A DNA stretch of 64,000 nt from NCBI GenBank assembly GCA_028280065.1, contig JANQMN010000053.1, positions 62,001-126,000 on the forward strand. Direction: 5' to 3'. The notes beneath the pieces were generated by a model. The model saw nothing but the letters and a program-made list of their open reading frames with translations. It searched no databases and was not told where the DNA came from. The DNA is from Hahella sp. (lineage in GTDB: Bacteria > Pseudomonadota > Gammaproteobacteria > Pseudomonadales > Oleiphilaceae). The position numbers were made by a program, and so were the translations under genes. Position 1 is the first letter of the stretch, and each line of letters opens with the position of its first letter. Positions 45,873 through 56,356 of this stretch are shown here, piece by piece.

Positions 45873-46721
45873 ATGTTTACATTTTTACTCGCAACCGTAT
45901 TGGTTGTCTCTCTTGTTCTTTCTCCCCTCAATCATGCTGAAACGCTAAAAAAGCCGAAACTGGCTTTAGCCCAAAACTATCAACCCCATCATGCGATCAC
46001 AGAATATTTAGTCAGTGAAAAGCTGGATGGTGTACGAGCCTACTGGGATGGAACCCGTTTCCTGACCCGATCCGGCAATCTAATCAATCCGCCGAACTGG
46101 TTTATCAGAGATTTACCGAATCTCCCTTTGGATGGCGAACTGTGGATTGCCAGAGGCCACTTTTCCGGGGTCTCGGGTATCATTCGCCGAGACAAGCCTG
46201 TAGACGAAGACTGGCTCAACATTAAATATATGGTCTTTGATTTGCCCGGTTATCCCGGCGGATTCGAACAACGCTACAAAGCGCTTCAGGACTTAATACA
46301 GCCGCTTACATTGGATTGGCTGCAAGTAGTGCAGCAATACCCCATCAATGGAAAGTCTGATCTGGATGAACATCTAAAAAGGACAGTCGCCCAGGGCGGA
46401 GAAGGATTGATGCTACAAAAGGCAAATGCCGTCTATCAGCCCGGCCGGCACGATAATCTGCTAAAAATGAAGCCGGCTTTTGATGATGAAGCCAAAGTAC
46501 TCGCACATATTCCCGGCAAAGGCAAATACACCAATATGCTGGGAGCGCTCTTAGTGGAACTGAAAGATGGTCGCCAAATGAAAATTGGCACCGGCTTTAC
46601 CGATGCAGAGCGCCGCAAACCGCCTCAGGCAGGGGAATGGATAACCTTTGAATATTCTGGTCTTACAAGCACTGGGCTGCCACGATTTGCCAGGTTTGTT
46701 CGGGTTTATGAGGAGATGTGA
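45873..46721 (+). CDS. Periplasmic ATP-dependent DNA ligase LigE-like
   Basis: A 282-residue ligase with a signal peptide (MFTFLLATVLVVSLVLSPLN, cut near HAE). It has a minimal adenylation domain plus OB domain and no extra domains. Active-site motif SEKLDGVRAYWDG with the AMP-binding lysine at residue 50. Other motifs: LDGELWIARG, MVFDLP, QGGEGLMLQKANA, NLLKMKPAFD. Known Lig E enzymes are exported and join nicked duplex DNA, linked to competence or biofilm extracellular DNA. It converges on parE, sharing a terminator. Confidence 0.88.
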   Translation: MFTFLLATVLVVSLVLSPLNHAETLKKPKLALAQNYQPHHAITEYLVSEKLDGVRAYWDGTRFLTRSGNLINPPNWFIRDLPNLPLDGELWIARGHFSGVSGIIRRDKPVDEDWLNIKYMVFDLPGYPGGFEQRYKALQDLIQPLTLDWLQVVQQYPINGKSDLDEHLKRTVAQGGEGLMLQKANAVYQPGRHDNLLKMKPAFDDEAKVLAHIPGKGKYTNMLGALLVELKDGRQMKIGTGFTDAERRKPPQAGEWITFEYSGLTSTGLPRFARFVRVYEEM

Positions 46722-46763
46722 CATTCAGGTAACGCTATCAATAGTCGCAGAGTTGCTTACTTC

Positions 46764-46792
46764 GTTTTCCAGCTCCCGTTGAGCTGGAAAAC
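46764..46792. terminator. Hairpin between convergent ligE and parE
   Basis: GTTTTCCAGCTC (46764-46775) and GAGCTGGAAAAC (46781-46792) are perfect inverted repeats around a 5-base loop. It lies between two convergent stop codons. The T-tails are weak, but position and stem strength fit a two-way terminator. Confidence 0.6.
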
Positions 46793-46803
46793 ATTCATTA
46801 ATA

Positions 46804-48696
46804 CTACCCAACCACCTCCGCCAAATTACCCTTCTCTTCCAACCAGGACTTACGATCTCCAGCACGTTTTTTCGCCAGCATCATATCCATCACTTCGTTA
46901 GTATTGTCTTCTTCCTCGATTGCCAACTGAACTAATCGACGGGTATCTCTAGCCATGGTGGTTTCTCGGAGCTGCATGGGATTCATTTCGCCCAATCCTT
47001 TGAACCGTTGCACATTGATTTTGCCGCGTTTCTTTTCGGCGGCTATACGGTCGAGAATTCCCTGTTTTTCGTAGTCATCCAAAGCATAGTAAACGTCTTT
47101 ACCGACATCGATACGATATAGAGGGGGCATTGCCACATACACATGGCCGGCAGCAACCAGCGGCCGAAAGTGCCTGACAAACAAGGCGCAGAGCAATGTG
47201 GCAATATGCAAGCCATCGGAATCGGCATCGGCCAGGATGCAGATCCTGCCATATCTGAGACCTTCCAGATCTTTGGAACCCGGATCGACGCCAAGCGCCA
47301 CGGCGATATCGTGTACTTCCTGTGAAGCCAGGATCTGCTCCGGATCGACTTCCCAGGTGTTCAGAATTTTCCCACGAAGCGGCATGATCGCCTGATACTC
47401 CCGATCCCGTGCTTGCTTGGCGGAACCACCGGCGGAGTCGCCCTCGACCAGAAACAGTTCCCCCAGCATGGGATCGTCACAACTGCAGTCCGCTAATTTG
47501 CCCGGTAATGCGGGACCACTAGTGATTTTCTTCCGGGCAACCTTTTTTGCTGCCCGTAGTCGCCGTTGGGCGTTGCTAATCGCCAGCCCCGCGAGCTGTT
47601 CTGCGTCGGCGGTATGCTGGTTAAGCCAAAGGCTGAAGGAATCTTTCACCACACCCGATACGAAGGTCGCGCATTCCCTGGACGACAACCGCTCTTTAGT
47701 CTGCCCGGAAAACTGCGGCTCTTGCATTTTGACCGAGAGCACATAACAACATTTGTCCCAGACATCCTCCGGAGTCAGTTTGACGCCTCGGGGCACCAGG
47801 TTGCGGAATTCGCAAAACTCCCGCATGGCTTCCAGCAGACCGGACCGCAGACCGTTCACATGGGTGCCTCCCTGGGCAGTGGGAATCAGATTGACATAAC
47901 TTTCCGTTACTGCTTCGCCACCTTCTGGCAGCCACTGCACCGCCCAATCGACAGCTTCCGTCGACCCCTGCATCTGGCCGATAAAGGGTTCCGCGGGTAA
48001 AGTCGGATACGAAGCGGTAGCACTTTTTAGATAGTCGTTTAAACCGTCTTCATAATGCCATTCTAATTTTTCGCCGGTATTTTTATCATGAAAAGTCATG
48101 CGCAGGCCGGAACACAACACGGCCTTGGCGCGCAGGGTATGTCGCAGCCGGCTGAGGGAAAATTTTGCCGAGTCAAAATATTGCGGGTCAGGGGTAAAAG
48201 TAACCGTTGTGCCGGTATTGCGTTTTCCACAGGTGTCTATTACTTTAAGGTCGGAAACCTTATCGCCGCCGGCGAAGGCGATTTGATACACCTGTCCTCC
48301 GCGCCGAATCGTTACGTCCAGCGACAATGACAAGGCATTGACAACGGAAACCCCAACGCCATGCAAACCGCCGGAAAACTGATAGTTCTTGCTGGAAAAC
48401 TTCCCCCCGGCATGCAGTTTAGACAGGATGAGTTCAACGCCTGGAATGCCTTCCTCTTTATGGATGTCCACCGGCATGCCACGACCGTCATCCGTTACCG
48501 AAAGCGATCCGTCCGCATTCAACACCACATCGATCTGCCGGGCATGGCCGGCTAATGCTTCATCGACACTATTGTCTATCACTTCCTGCGCGAGATGGTT
48601 GGGGCGGCTGGTATCGGTATACATACCTGGGCGCCGGCGTACCGGGTCCAGGCCGTTTAGAACTTCAATTGAGTCGGCGTTATAGCTGTTGGACAA
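46804..48696 (-). CDS. parE: DNA topoisomerase IV subunit B
   Basis: A 630-residue ATPase subunit of topoisomerase IV, which decatenates daughter chromosomes. Marks: VRRRPGMYTDTSRPNHLAQE, VTDDGRGMPVDIHKEEG, GGLHGVGVSVVNALS (ATP lid), the TOPRIM motif LVEGDSAGGSAKQARDREYQ, LADADSDGLHIATLLC and RFKGLGEMNPMQLRETTM. Full length for ParE rather than GyrB, lacking the GyrB insertion. parC is not in this window. Confidence 0.96.
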   Translation of the reverse strand: MSNSYNADSIEVLNGLDPVRRRPGMYTDTSRPNHLAQEVIDNSVDEALAGHARQIDVVLNADGSLSVTDDGRGMPVDIHKEEGIPGVELILSKLHAGGKFSSKNYQFSGGLHGVGVSVVNALSLSLDVTIRRGGQVYQIAFAGGDKVSDLKVIDTCGKRNTGTTVTFTPDPQYFDSAKFSLSRLRHTLRAKAVLCSGLRMTFHDKNTGEKLEWHYEDGLNDYLKSATASYPTLPAEPFIGQMQGSTEAVDWAVQWLPEGGEAVTESYVNLIPTAQGGTHVNGLRSGLLEAMREFCEFRNLVPRGVKLTPEDVWDKCCYVLSVKMQEPQFSGQTKERLSSRECATFVSGVVKDSFSLWLNQHTADAEQLAGLAISNAQRRLRAAKKVARKKITSGPALPGKLADCSCDDPMLGELFLVEGDSAGGSAKQARDREYQAIMPLRGKILNTWEVDPEQILASQEVHDIAVALGVDPGSKDLEGLRYGRICILADADSDGLHIATLLCALFVRHFRPLVAAGHVYVAMPPLYRIDVGKDVYYALDDYEKQGILDRIAAEKKRGKINVQRFKGLGEMNPMQLRETTMARDTRRLVQLAIEEEDNTNEVMDMMLAKKRAGDRKSWLEEKGNLAEVVG

Positions 48697-48969
48697 GGAA
48701 TTTCTCCTACTACTGCGAAATGCGTATCTTCAGGCTTATTCTTCTAATATCTGGGCTACTGTAGCCATCTGGCATGAAAGGTCAAGTTAGAAGGTTACCG
48801 CTCAATGAAGAGGTGACGAGGGAATCCCGCCGTTAGACGTAAGATTGGGCCACTTCAAACTTTTCTAACCCAATTCCACACAGACCAAGCGCTGAAATCA
48901 GCTAGACTTAGTAGTCCTGATTGCCTGATTTGCTAATTCCCGATTTCACTTTACGACCTGGATTCGACT

Positions 48970-50679
48970 ATGCCCTATGACTTAAAAACGCTGAGAGTAC
49001 CGCGTCTGGCGGGCGCATCGTTACGCAGCGCCATCGCTCTCATGGAACGTGGGGCAACCCGGAATTTGCTCGGCCCGGTGCTGGCGAAAGAACTAGGTGC
49101 AAGCCAGATTCAAAGCGCTGATTTGCAGCAACCGCCCACCTTTTTACCGCAACATCCCCCTGGACGTAGTCTATCCGCAGCCCAGGCGCGCGCCAGTCTG
49201 GCATTTTTTGAACAAGCCGGCTTTGAGCCCAATCAGGGCCATTTGCCAGGTGTATTCGAAATAGGGCAAGCCTACAGGGAAGTAAGGATCAGTCCGATTG
49301 AAGTGGCGGAAAAGGCAATTGAATATATCGACCTGACCAACAAACTCGAGAGGCAATTGAATGCGATTATCATCACCAACGAGCAGGATGTCAGACAACA
49401 AGCCAGAGCGAGTGACGAACGTTTTGCCGCAGGTAGGCCTCTGAGTTGGTTGGACGGTATCCCGGTAGCGATAAAAGATGAGATCGACACACTGCCCTAC
49501 ACGACAACGGTCGGCAGTCAGATTTTAGGCCAGGACGGTTCGGCCAACCAGGATGCGACGGCGGTAGCGCGGTTGCGCGCTACGGGTGCAATTATCATCG
49601 GCAAAGCGAATATGCACGAAATTGGCATCGGCGTGACCGGTGCTAATGTCACCTACGGGCATTGTCGCAATCCATACGATTTGGATCGCTACGCCGGGGG
49701 TTCTTCCAGTGGCAGTGCGGCGGCGGTGGCGGCCGGAATTTGTCCGGTAACCTTGGGAGCGGATGGCGGCGGATCTATTCGGATTCCGGCGGGATTATGC
49801 GGCGTCGCCGGACTCAAGCCAACCTGGGGGCGGGTAAGTGAACATGGCGCGTTCCCACTCTGCTGGAGCGTCGCGCACATGGGGCCGATTGGCATGACCG
49901 TGGACGATGTCGCGTTGACCTATAGCATCATTGCCGGTCCTGATTTGCTGGATCAATACAGCTGTTCGCAGCCGGCAGTGCATTTGAGCCAGTATCTGAA
50001 AAAGGATTTAAGCGATGTAAAGCTGGGCATCTACGCCCCTTGGTTCAGCCACGCCGCGCGGGATATCGTGCAACAGAGCCACCTGGCGGTGGAGCACCTG
50101 AAGTCTCTCGGGGCATCCGTATATGACATTGAAGTCAGCGAGTTAAATCTGCAGCGAGTTGCCCATGCGCTAACCATCAGTTCCGAAATGCGAGCGGCGG
50201 TAGATACTGTTCATCGAGCAGACCCCGACCAATTTGCTCCGGACACCCGCCTGATACTGGCACTGACAAAACTGTTCAGTAGCACTGATTATGTTAAGGC
50301 ACAGCAGGTCCGCAGTTTGGCGATGCAGGAATTTGAACGTATCTTCCAAGATACCGACATAGTCGTCACGCCTACCACGGCAATAACGGCGCCGAAGATA
50401 AAGGCACAGAATGACGACAGTGCCGAGAGCAGTCTTACCACGACCACTGAATTGATGCGCTTTTGCTATTCGGCGAATCTGGTGGGCTTACCGGCCCTGA
50501 CGGTTCCCGCCGGATATGATGAATCGGGCTTGCCGATAGGCCTTCAACTTATCGGCAAGCCATGGCATGAGCACGAACTGCTACGCGTCGGGCGAGCTCT
50601 GGAGGGTTGCATCACCCGGCAACCAGGCGAACTGTCCTTGGACCTGCTGGAGGGCACCCGATTTGAAACGGAGGATTAG
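48970..50679 (+). CDS. Amidase-signature-family amidohydrolase
   Basis: A 569-residue enzyme of the amidase signature family. The Ser-Ser-Lys triad is present: [11 protein letters not shown] (Lys), the cis-Ser region [17 protein letters not shown], and the nucleophile in [16 protein letters not shown]. An extra N-terminal region of about 90 residues precedes the domain. The C-terminal section reads [20 protein letters not shown]. The substrate is unclear and it is not the GatA of the tRNA pathway by context (no gatB or gatC). Divergent from parE. Confidence 0.88.
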   Translation: MPYDLKTLRVPRLAGASLRSAIALMERGATRNLLGPVLAKELGASQIQSADLQQPPTFLPQHPPGRSLSAAQARASLAFFEQAGFEPNQGHLPGVFEIGQAYREVRISPIEVAEKAIEYIDLTNKLERQLNAIIITNEQDVRQQARASDERFAAGRPLSWLDGIPVAIKDEIDTLPYTTTVGSQILGQDGSANQDATAVARLRATGAIIIGKANMHEIGIGVTGANVTYGHCRNPYDLDRYAGGSSSGSAAAVAAGICPVTLGADGGGSIRIPAGLCGVAGLKPTWGRVSEHGAFPLCWSVAHMGPIGMTVDDVALTYSIIAGPDLLDQYSCSQPAVHLSQYLKKDLSDVKLGIYAPWFSHAARDIVQQSHLAVEHLKSLGASVYDIEVSELNLQRVAHALTISSEMRAAVDTVHRADPDQFAPDTRLILALTKLFSSTDYVKAQQVRSLAMQEFERIFQDTDIVVTPTTAITAPKIKAQNDDSAESSLTTTTELMRFCYSANLVGLPALTVPAGYDESGLPIGLQLIGKPWHEHELLRVGRALEGCITRQPGELSLDLLEGTRFETED

Positions 50680-50685
50680 GAACCC

Positions 50686-51321
50686 TTAATCTTTGACAAA
50701 CGGATTGGTTTTTCGCTCAAAACCAAAAGTCGACATCGGGCCGTGACCTGGAATAAACGAGACATCATCCCCTAAGGGAAACAACTTGGTTTTGATGGAA
50801 TTAATCAGCGTCGCATGATCGCCTTTAGGAAAATCCGTGCGGCCGATGGAACCATTAAACAGTACGTCACCGACAATCGCCAATTTGCTTCCTGGATGGA
50901 AGAATATGACATGTCCAGGAGTATGACCCGGACAATGATACACTTCGAGAACCTGCTTGCCGACGGTGCACTGATCGCCTTCTTTCAGCCACCGGGAGGG
51001 CTCAAAGACTTCCACATGGGGAAAACCGAACATATCGCTTTGTTGAGGAAGGGCATCAATCCAAAATTTATCTTCCCATTCTGGCCCTTCAATGGGTATC
51101 CCGGCTGTCTCGGCCAGCTCATGGGTGCCGCCGGCATGATCGATATGGGCGTGGGTGAGAAGAATTTTCTCTAACGTAAGTTGCTTCTCTTCCACCACTT
51201 TGCGGATTTTTCCAATATCGCCACCCGGATCGACCACGGCAGCTTTGTTTGTTTCCTCACACCAGATGACACTGCAGTTCTGCATGAAAGGAGTCACAGG
51301 GACGATTTGATACTTCAGCAT
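50686..51321 (-). CDS. MBL-fold hydrolase (YcbL / glyoxalase II-like)
   Basis: A 211-residue zinc hydrolase of the metallo-beta-lactamase fold. The metal motif is LLTHAHIDHAGGTHELA, with further ligands in YHCPGHTPGHVIFFH, IVGDVLFNGSIGRTD and IPGHGPMSTFG. Short, without the glyoxalase II C-terminal domain, like YcbL. Convergent with the amidase gene, 6 bases apart. Confidence 0.88.
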   Translation of the reverse strand: MLKYQIVPVTPFMQNCSVIWCEETNKAAVVDPGGDIGKIRKVVEEKQLTLEKILLTHAHIDHAGGTHELAETAGIPIEGPEWEDKFWIDALPQQSDMFGFPHVEVFEPSRWLKEGDQCTVGKQVLEVYHCPGHTPGHVIFFHPGSKLAIVGDVLFNGSIGRTDFPKGDHATLINSIKTKLFPLGDDVSFIPGHGPMSTFGFERKTNPFVKD

Positions 51322-51429
51322 GAATTCGCCTTTTCACCACACAAAAATTCTGGCTGCGAGTATAAAGTGGGCGCTGCTTTTTTTCTATCTTGTTGAAGGT
51401 CCTGGTAGAGCTTGGGCACGGGGAGTTGA

Positions 51430-52677
51430 TTAAGAAAAAGTCAATCCTCTTGCCAGATGCTCCTTCAAGTGAATGCCGAAGCTACCATCGACATGAACAT
51501 GCTTAATCAGGTACTCCTTCCTCTGCCCCTGCTGTCGCGGATCACCTAAGTTGACGATCTTATTCGAAATTGATTCCTTCTCGTCATCGAGCAGTAACAA
51601 AATCTTGGGGAGTCGGCGGTTGCGATAGTTGGTGGAAATCACCAGGCCAATGTAGCCGTTCTTCAGCTCCACTATGCTCCCTGGCGGATACAGGCCCACA
51701 CATTGAATAAAGCTATCCACCAATTGGCTATCGAATTTTGCACCGCGTTTGGCATAAAGATACCGCATTGCCTCCAGCGAAGACCTGGCCGGGCTACGGG
51801 GCTGGCTGGTGGTATAGTTGTCGTAGGTGTCGACGATAGAAATGATGCGGGTATTTGGAGACAGGCCCATCTCCTTTATCCCCCTCGGATAGCCGGTACC
51901 GTCTAAATGCTCATGATGGCTATGGGCAACGTCGGTAATGCCGTGATAAAGATTCGGATGGGACATGAGGATGTTGCGCCCATGAATCGGATGTCCTTGC
52001 AGAATGCTCATTTCATCCTCGGTCAACGGCTGGGTCTTCTGAAGAATCTCCTGGGGAATCTTCATTTTGCCAATGTCATGCAGTAAACCGCAAAGGCCGA
52101 GTTTGGTTAGATCGTCTCGTTCGAAACCCAAATGGCGACCAAAAGCAATGGCCAATATAGCGACATTGAGGCTGTGATCCGCCGTATAACTATCCACATT
52201 GCGGATTTTACTCAACCACATCAAGGCATCCGGATTGCGAATAATACTGTCCACGCAATCTTCGACTGTTTCCTTGGCTTTGTTGGCATCCAGCGCATTG
52301 CCCAGACGAACCTCGTCCATAACGGATTTAGTGAGCTGCCTCGCATGCTTGAAGATACCTGTGGCCTGGGTCTGCTCCTGCTCAAAACTGACTTTATTAA
52401 TGTATCTTGTGCGTTGCTTGCGATTAGAGACCGCCCTTTCCTCGGCAGGAACATATTGCTCCTGCACCGCATCGACATAAACAAACTCGCAAAACTCCTG
52501 GACAAGTTCAATATGCTCCATACTTTCAATGAGAAAACCCTGGATGAGAAAAGGCGTATCGATCCATGGCCGGTCAAGCTCGCAGACGAACATGCCAATC
52601 TGCAATTCACCGACCGGTATTCGGACCTTTTTAAGTTCCTTGGTCATATATCCCGGGCGGACAACTTTCTTTTTCAT
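51430..52677 (-). CDS. HD-GYP cyclic-di-GMP phosphodiesterase
   Basis: A 415-residue protein. N-terminal DUF3391-type domain (about 15-120, VRIPVGELQIGMFVCELDRP) then the HD-GYP domain (about 165-330). HD residues are in CGLLHDIGKMKIPQEIL, with HPIHGRNILM and HHEHLDGTGYPRG, including the GYP triplet. The C-terminal 85 residues are a DUF3391-linked tail. It probably degrades cyclic di-GMP and so reduces biofilm or increases motility. Divergent from the leucine-rich-repeat gene. Confidence 0.9.
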   Translation of the reverse strand: MKKKVVRPGYMTKELKKVRIPVGELQIGMFVCELDRPWIDTPFLIQGFLIESMEHIELVQEFCEFVYVDAVQEQYVPAEERAVSNRKQRTRYINKVSFEQEQTQATGIFKHARQLTKSVMDEVRLGNALDANKAKETVEDCVDSIIRNPDALMWLSKIRNVDSYTADHSLNVAILAIAFGRHLGFERDDLTKLGLCGLLHDIGKMKIPQEILQKTQPLTEDEMSILQGHPIHGRNILMSHPNLYHGITDVAHSHHEHLDGTGYPRGIKEMGLSPNTRIISIVDTYDNYTTSQPRSPARSSLEAMRYLYAKRGAKFDSQLVDSFIQCVGLYPPGSIVELKNGYIGLVISTNYRNRRLPKILLLLDDEKESISNKIVNLGDPRQQGQRKEYLIKHVHVDGSFGIHLKEHLARGLTFS

Positions 52678-52732
52678 CTGGGCGATCTCAAACTAGACTA
52701 GAGAATCTCTGGAGTTACTTTACTAAGACTAA

Positions 52733-54031
52733 ATGGTTGCCGAAAAAATACAAAATTTGATTGAAGACGTGCGCGCCGCAAATGCCACGGAACTCTATCT
52801 CAATTACCTAGAACTGGAAGAAGTGCCTGAACAGGTATTCTCGCTCACTCAACTGCAGACGCTGGTGTTAACGGGTAACCAGCTGCAAACCATCAGCCCG
52901 GACATCGGCAGGCTGACCCAATTGCGAACCTTGGATTTATCCGGCAATCAGCTCGCGGACCTTCCAGACGAGCTCAAGCACTTGGAAAAGCTGATACGTT
53001 TAGAGCTTGCCTCCAACCAATTGTCGGCACTACCTAACATCTTCGCCAAAATGACCAACCTGCAGGTGTTGGATGTCTATGGCAATCAACTAATCAAACT
53101 GCCCGCCAGTATCGTTCTCTGCCATAACCTGCAGGAATTTCGCTTTGCTTACAATGCCCTTACCCGCCTTCCGGCTAACTTTGGCAAACTGCAAGCCTTG
53201 AATATTCTTGACCTAAGCTTCAATGAACTGCAGGAGTTACCTCCCAGTTTCTTTTCATTCAGTCACTTAAAGGAACTCCAGCTAAACGGCAACCTCCTTA
53301 ATATCCCCCCGACCATTCTTTCCAAGCATAAGTTTCAACCAAGAACACTGTTACAGGCTATCGAGAAACACTACCAGGAGGCCGCACAACAAAAAACGGT
53401 CTCTAGGGAAAAACACAAGGAAAAGGCAGCCCAGGAGCCGAAGCAGGAAACCGATATCGGCTGGCTGGAAGATAAACTGGCGTCTTATGCTTTCGACCAA
53501 GCGCAGTTTGAATTCACCGTAGAACTGCATGTAAACAGATCCCTTGGTAGTTGCGCCACTGCCTTATCGGTGTTCAGTGTCAGCATGCAACGGCTGAAAA
53601 CCCTGTGTGACGTATTCGAAGGGGTCTTGGGTGGCGAAAGTCTGGGACAGTTAGTCGAATTTCTTGGTCAGAGTGCAATTTCTGAGGAGGAGCACTCGAC
53701 AACAGGATTGTTAAAAATGCTGGACGGGTCCTCGACCGTAAACGAAACGGAGTTTATCAAGGTTCAGGAGATGGGGCTGAACAGGTCAGAAAGTCTTGCG
53801 GTGGTCCTCACCTTATCAGGAACGAAACTAAGCAAGGTTACGACCGCCATATTTCTTGTCTGCAGGGAAATCAATGACTCAGCCCCCTCAGAAAGCCATT
53901 CAGCGCTCCGGAATCCAGTGGCCAAACTGCTATCGCAACACCTTCAAAATTTTCCTTACTGCCTGGAGCTGGCGCGGGCTCTTCTGATACTTACAAAAAA
54001 CTCGCCGCGGCTGGTTAGGCCAGTTGATTAG
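52733..54031 (+). CDS. Leucine-rich-repeat protein with unknown C-terminal domain
   Basis: A 432-residue cytoplasmic protein. About eight leucine-rich repeats of 23 residues (about 18-200): LVLTGNQLQTISPDIGRL, LDLSGNQLADLPDELKHL, LELASNQLSALPNIFAKM, LDVYGNQLIKLPASIVLC, LDLSFNELQELPPSFFSF, LQLNGNLLNIPPTIL. A charged linker (about 220-240) leads to a C-terminal helical domain (about 245-432) I do not recognise. No kinase or ligase motifs. No strong ribosome site is seen before the ATG. It may be a protein-binding scaffold. Convergent with ptsP, overlapping its stop by 4 bases. Confidence 0.8.
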   Translation: MVAEKIQNLIEDVRAANATELYLNYLELEEVPEQVFSLTQLQTLVLTGNQLQTISPDIGRLTQLRTLDLSGNQLADLPDELKHLEKLIRLELASNQLSALPNIFAKMTNLQVLDVYGNQLIKLPASIVLCHNLQEFRFAYNALTRLPANFGKLQALNILDLSFNELQELPPSFFSFSHLKELQLNGNLLNIPPTILSKHKFQPRTLLQAIEKHYQEAAQQKTVSREKHKEKAAQEPKQETDIGWLEDKLASYAFDQAQFEFTVELHVNRSLGSCATALSVFSVSMQRLKTLCDVFEGVLGGESLGQLVEFLGQSAISEEEHSTTGLLKMLDGSSTVNETEFIKVQEMGLNRSESLAVVLTLSGTKLSKVTTAIFLVCREINDSAPSESHSALRNPVAKLLSQHLQNFPYCLELARALLILTKNSPRLVRPVD

Positions 54032-56310
54032 GCCCCGGCGCGTATCAAGCCGCCCAAACCCAGGTTGTCCAATTCGCTATGCAGCATGGATAGGATCGCT
54101 TCTTCATCACGCATTCGCTGGGCTTTCTCCCAAAGCTTCTTTGCCCGCTCATACCTAATGGTGCGAATTACCCATTTCACTTTCGGAAGATTCTGCGCCG
54201 ATACGCTCAGCATATCCATCCGCATCGCCAGGAGCAGAATCACCGCAGCCGGGTCCGCTGCCATTTCGCCACAGACGCTGACCGGAATTTTATGTGCTTT
54301 TGCCGTTGCGACGATATTCTTCAGAGAACGTAACACTGCCGGATTGAACCAGTTAAACAACTGGGAAACCTGGGGATTGTTGCGATCTACAGCAAGCAGG
54401 TATTGGGTAAAGTCATTACTGCCGATGGAGATATAATCAACACGTTTGGCAATATCCGGCAACATCACCATGGCGGAAGGAACTTCGATCATCGCGCCTA
54501 CCTTGGGCCGGCAAATATCGATTCCGGCCTCCTTCAGTTGCTGAATGGCCTCCTCCAAAATGTCGTAGAAGGCATCGATTTCATCCAACCGGCTGATCAT
54601 CGGCAGTAAGATACTGAGATTCCCGGTCGCTTTACCAGCCTTTAGCATCGCCCGAACCTGACTGATGAAAATCCCGGCATTGTCCAAAGTGAAACGAATA
54701 CCCCGCCAGCCAAGGAATGGATTTTCCTCGCTGATGGTGAAATAAGGCAGGCTTTTATCGCCTCCGATATCCAAGGTTCGCATGTGCACCGGATTTGGGG
54801 CGTAAGCCTCCAGGATTTTCCGATAGATTTTCACTTGCTCTTCTTCAGACGGAAAAGACTCATGCAACATAAAGGGAATTTCGGACCTGTACAGGCCGAC
54901 GCCCTCTGCGCCTCGCAACAACCCTGGGGTGATATCTGCCTGCAATCCGGTATTGGCATACAGTTTGACTCGCACACCGTCCGTGGTTTCCGCAGGCTCG
55001 TCTTTGAGGTTATCCAAGCCCTTGATCAGCTTAGCCTCTTGCTTGGCTAGCCTACGGTATTCATCTCGCAGATTCGCAATCGGATTGAGAAACAGGACTC
55101 CCCGGTAGCCATCTATAATACCTTCCGACTGATCAATTTTGGCATTACTGAACTCCGTCAGCCCCATCACGGCGGGTATGCCCATGGCGTTGGCAAGAAT
55201 CGCAATATGCGACAACGAAGAACCGCTTGTGCACACCAAGCCAACGAGATATTTGGCGGGCACCATCGCGACATCCGTGATACTGAGATCCTTGCCGACC
55301 AGGATAGTGGGCTCTTGAATATCAGCCGCTTGCAAACTATCAACAGCATGCATATGAGCGTAGATGCGATTACCGATATGCCGAATATCTTCCGCTTTCG
55401 CCCGCAAATAGCTATCTTCCATCTTTTCAAAGATTCTTGCATGGGCTTCGACGGTGGTCTTTAACGCTGAGGCCGCGGTCAAGCCCGATTCGATATGCTG
55501 CTCGATTTCACCAGATAGTCCTTTATCCTCAAGGATCATCTTATACACGCCAAAAAGCGCCAATACATCTTTTGGCAAGGTCGCCTCCAGCAGGTCGCCG
55601 CTGGTATCCATTTCCGCTTTCGCGGCGGCCAAGGCATCCTGGAATATCCTGTGTTCTTTCTTAGGATCTTCCGTTTTGCGTTCGACGACCGATTCCAACT
55701 CATGGGTTCGCGTTATCCAACGAACTTTACCCAAGGCGACTCCCGGCGCGCCTTTCACCCCCTGAAACTTAAGATTTACCTTTTCATGGGTCACGGGATC
55801 TTCCACCCGCGCATCTTTCTCCAGATGCACCCACTGACTCAACGGACCTGCCAACTGGGCGGCTATGGTGATAACAAATGCCTCTTCTTCATCCGAAAAG
55901 GCTTTCGCCTGACGTTTTTGTACTGCGATAACACCGATTAACTTGCGAAAACTAATAATCGGTACGCCGAGAAATCCATTGAACTTCTCTTCCTTGGCTT
56001 CCGGAAACAATTTGAAGTTGGGATGCTCCTGGGCACACTTGACGTTCAGCATTGAGCGGTGCTCAGCAATGTAGCCGATTAAACCTTCGCCCAGCTGTAA
56101 ATGGATGCGCCCTACCGCTTTCTGGTTAAGCCCTCTGCTTGCCATCAGATCAAGTTCATTGGACTCCTCGTCCAACAGATACACACTGCACACGTCAGAA
56201 TTCATCACCCGCTGCACTTGATCCACGATAAGTTCGAGCAAGTCGGCGGGGTTCTGCAAATCTGCAGCCGCCTGAAAAATTTCCCGCAGGGTTTTTAATG
56301 GTTCAAGCAT
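54028..56310 (-). CDS. ptsP: PTSNtr enzyme I (PtsP) with GAF domain
   Basis: A 760-residue phosphoenolpyruvate-protein phosphotransferase of the nitrogen PTS. GAF domain at about 15-165 (NSDVCSVYLLDEESNELDLM), then the enzyme I N-terminal domain, with the phospho-His in the family-specific CTSGSSLSHIAILANAMGI (near residue 368), and the PEP-binding TIM barrel. The barrel motifs include LRTLDIGGDKSLPYF, GWRGIRF, MLPMISRLDE, GAMIEVPSAMVML, YISIGSNDFTQYLLAVDR and VSVCGEMAADP. It passes phosphate to NPr and so reports nitrogen and carbon state. It lies 46 bases behind the sheath-protein gene on the same strand. Confidence 0.95.
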   Translation of the reverse strand: MLEPLKTLREIFQAAADLQNPADLLELIVDQVQRVMNSDVCSVYLLDEESNELDLMASRGLNQKAVGRIHLQLGEGLIGYIAEHRSMLNVKCAQEHPNFKLFPEAKEEKFNGFLGVPIISFRKLIGVIAVQKRQAKAFSDEEEAFVITIAAQLAGPLSQWVHLEKDARVEDPVTHEKVNLKFQGVKGAPGVALGKVRWITRTHELESVVERKTEDPKKEHRIFQDALAAAKAEMDTSGDLLEATLPKDVLALFGVYKMILEDKGLSGEIEQHIESGLTAASALKTTVEAHARIFEKMEDSYLRAKAEDIRHIGNRIYAHMHAVDSLQAADIQEPTILVGKDLSITDVAMVPAKYLVGLVCTSGSSLSHIAILANAMGIPAVMGLTEFSNAKIDQSEGIIDGYRGVLFLNPIANLRDEYRRLAKQEAKLIKGLDNLKDEPAETTDGVRVKLYANTGLQADITPGLLRGAEGVGLYRSEIPFMLHESFPSEEEQVKIYRKILEAYAPNPVHMRTLDIGGDKSLPYFTISEENPFLGWRGIRFTLDNAGIFISQVRAMLKAGKATGNLSILLPMISRLDEIDAFYDILEEAIQQLKEAGIDICRPKVGAMIEVPSAMVMLPDIAKRVDYISIGSNDFTQYLLAVDRNNPQVSQLFNWFNPAVLRSLKNIVATAKAHKIPVSVCGEMAADPAAVILLLAMRMDMLSVSAQNLPKVKWVIRTIRYERAKKLWEKAQRMRDEEAILSMLHSELDNLGLGGLIRAGA

Positions 56311-56356
56311 GAACGCTCCAGTTCAACGTTTATCCTGGTGTAGTGCCTACACTGGT

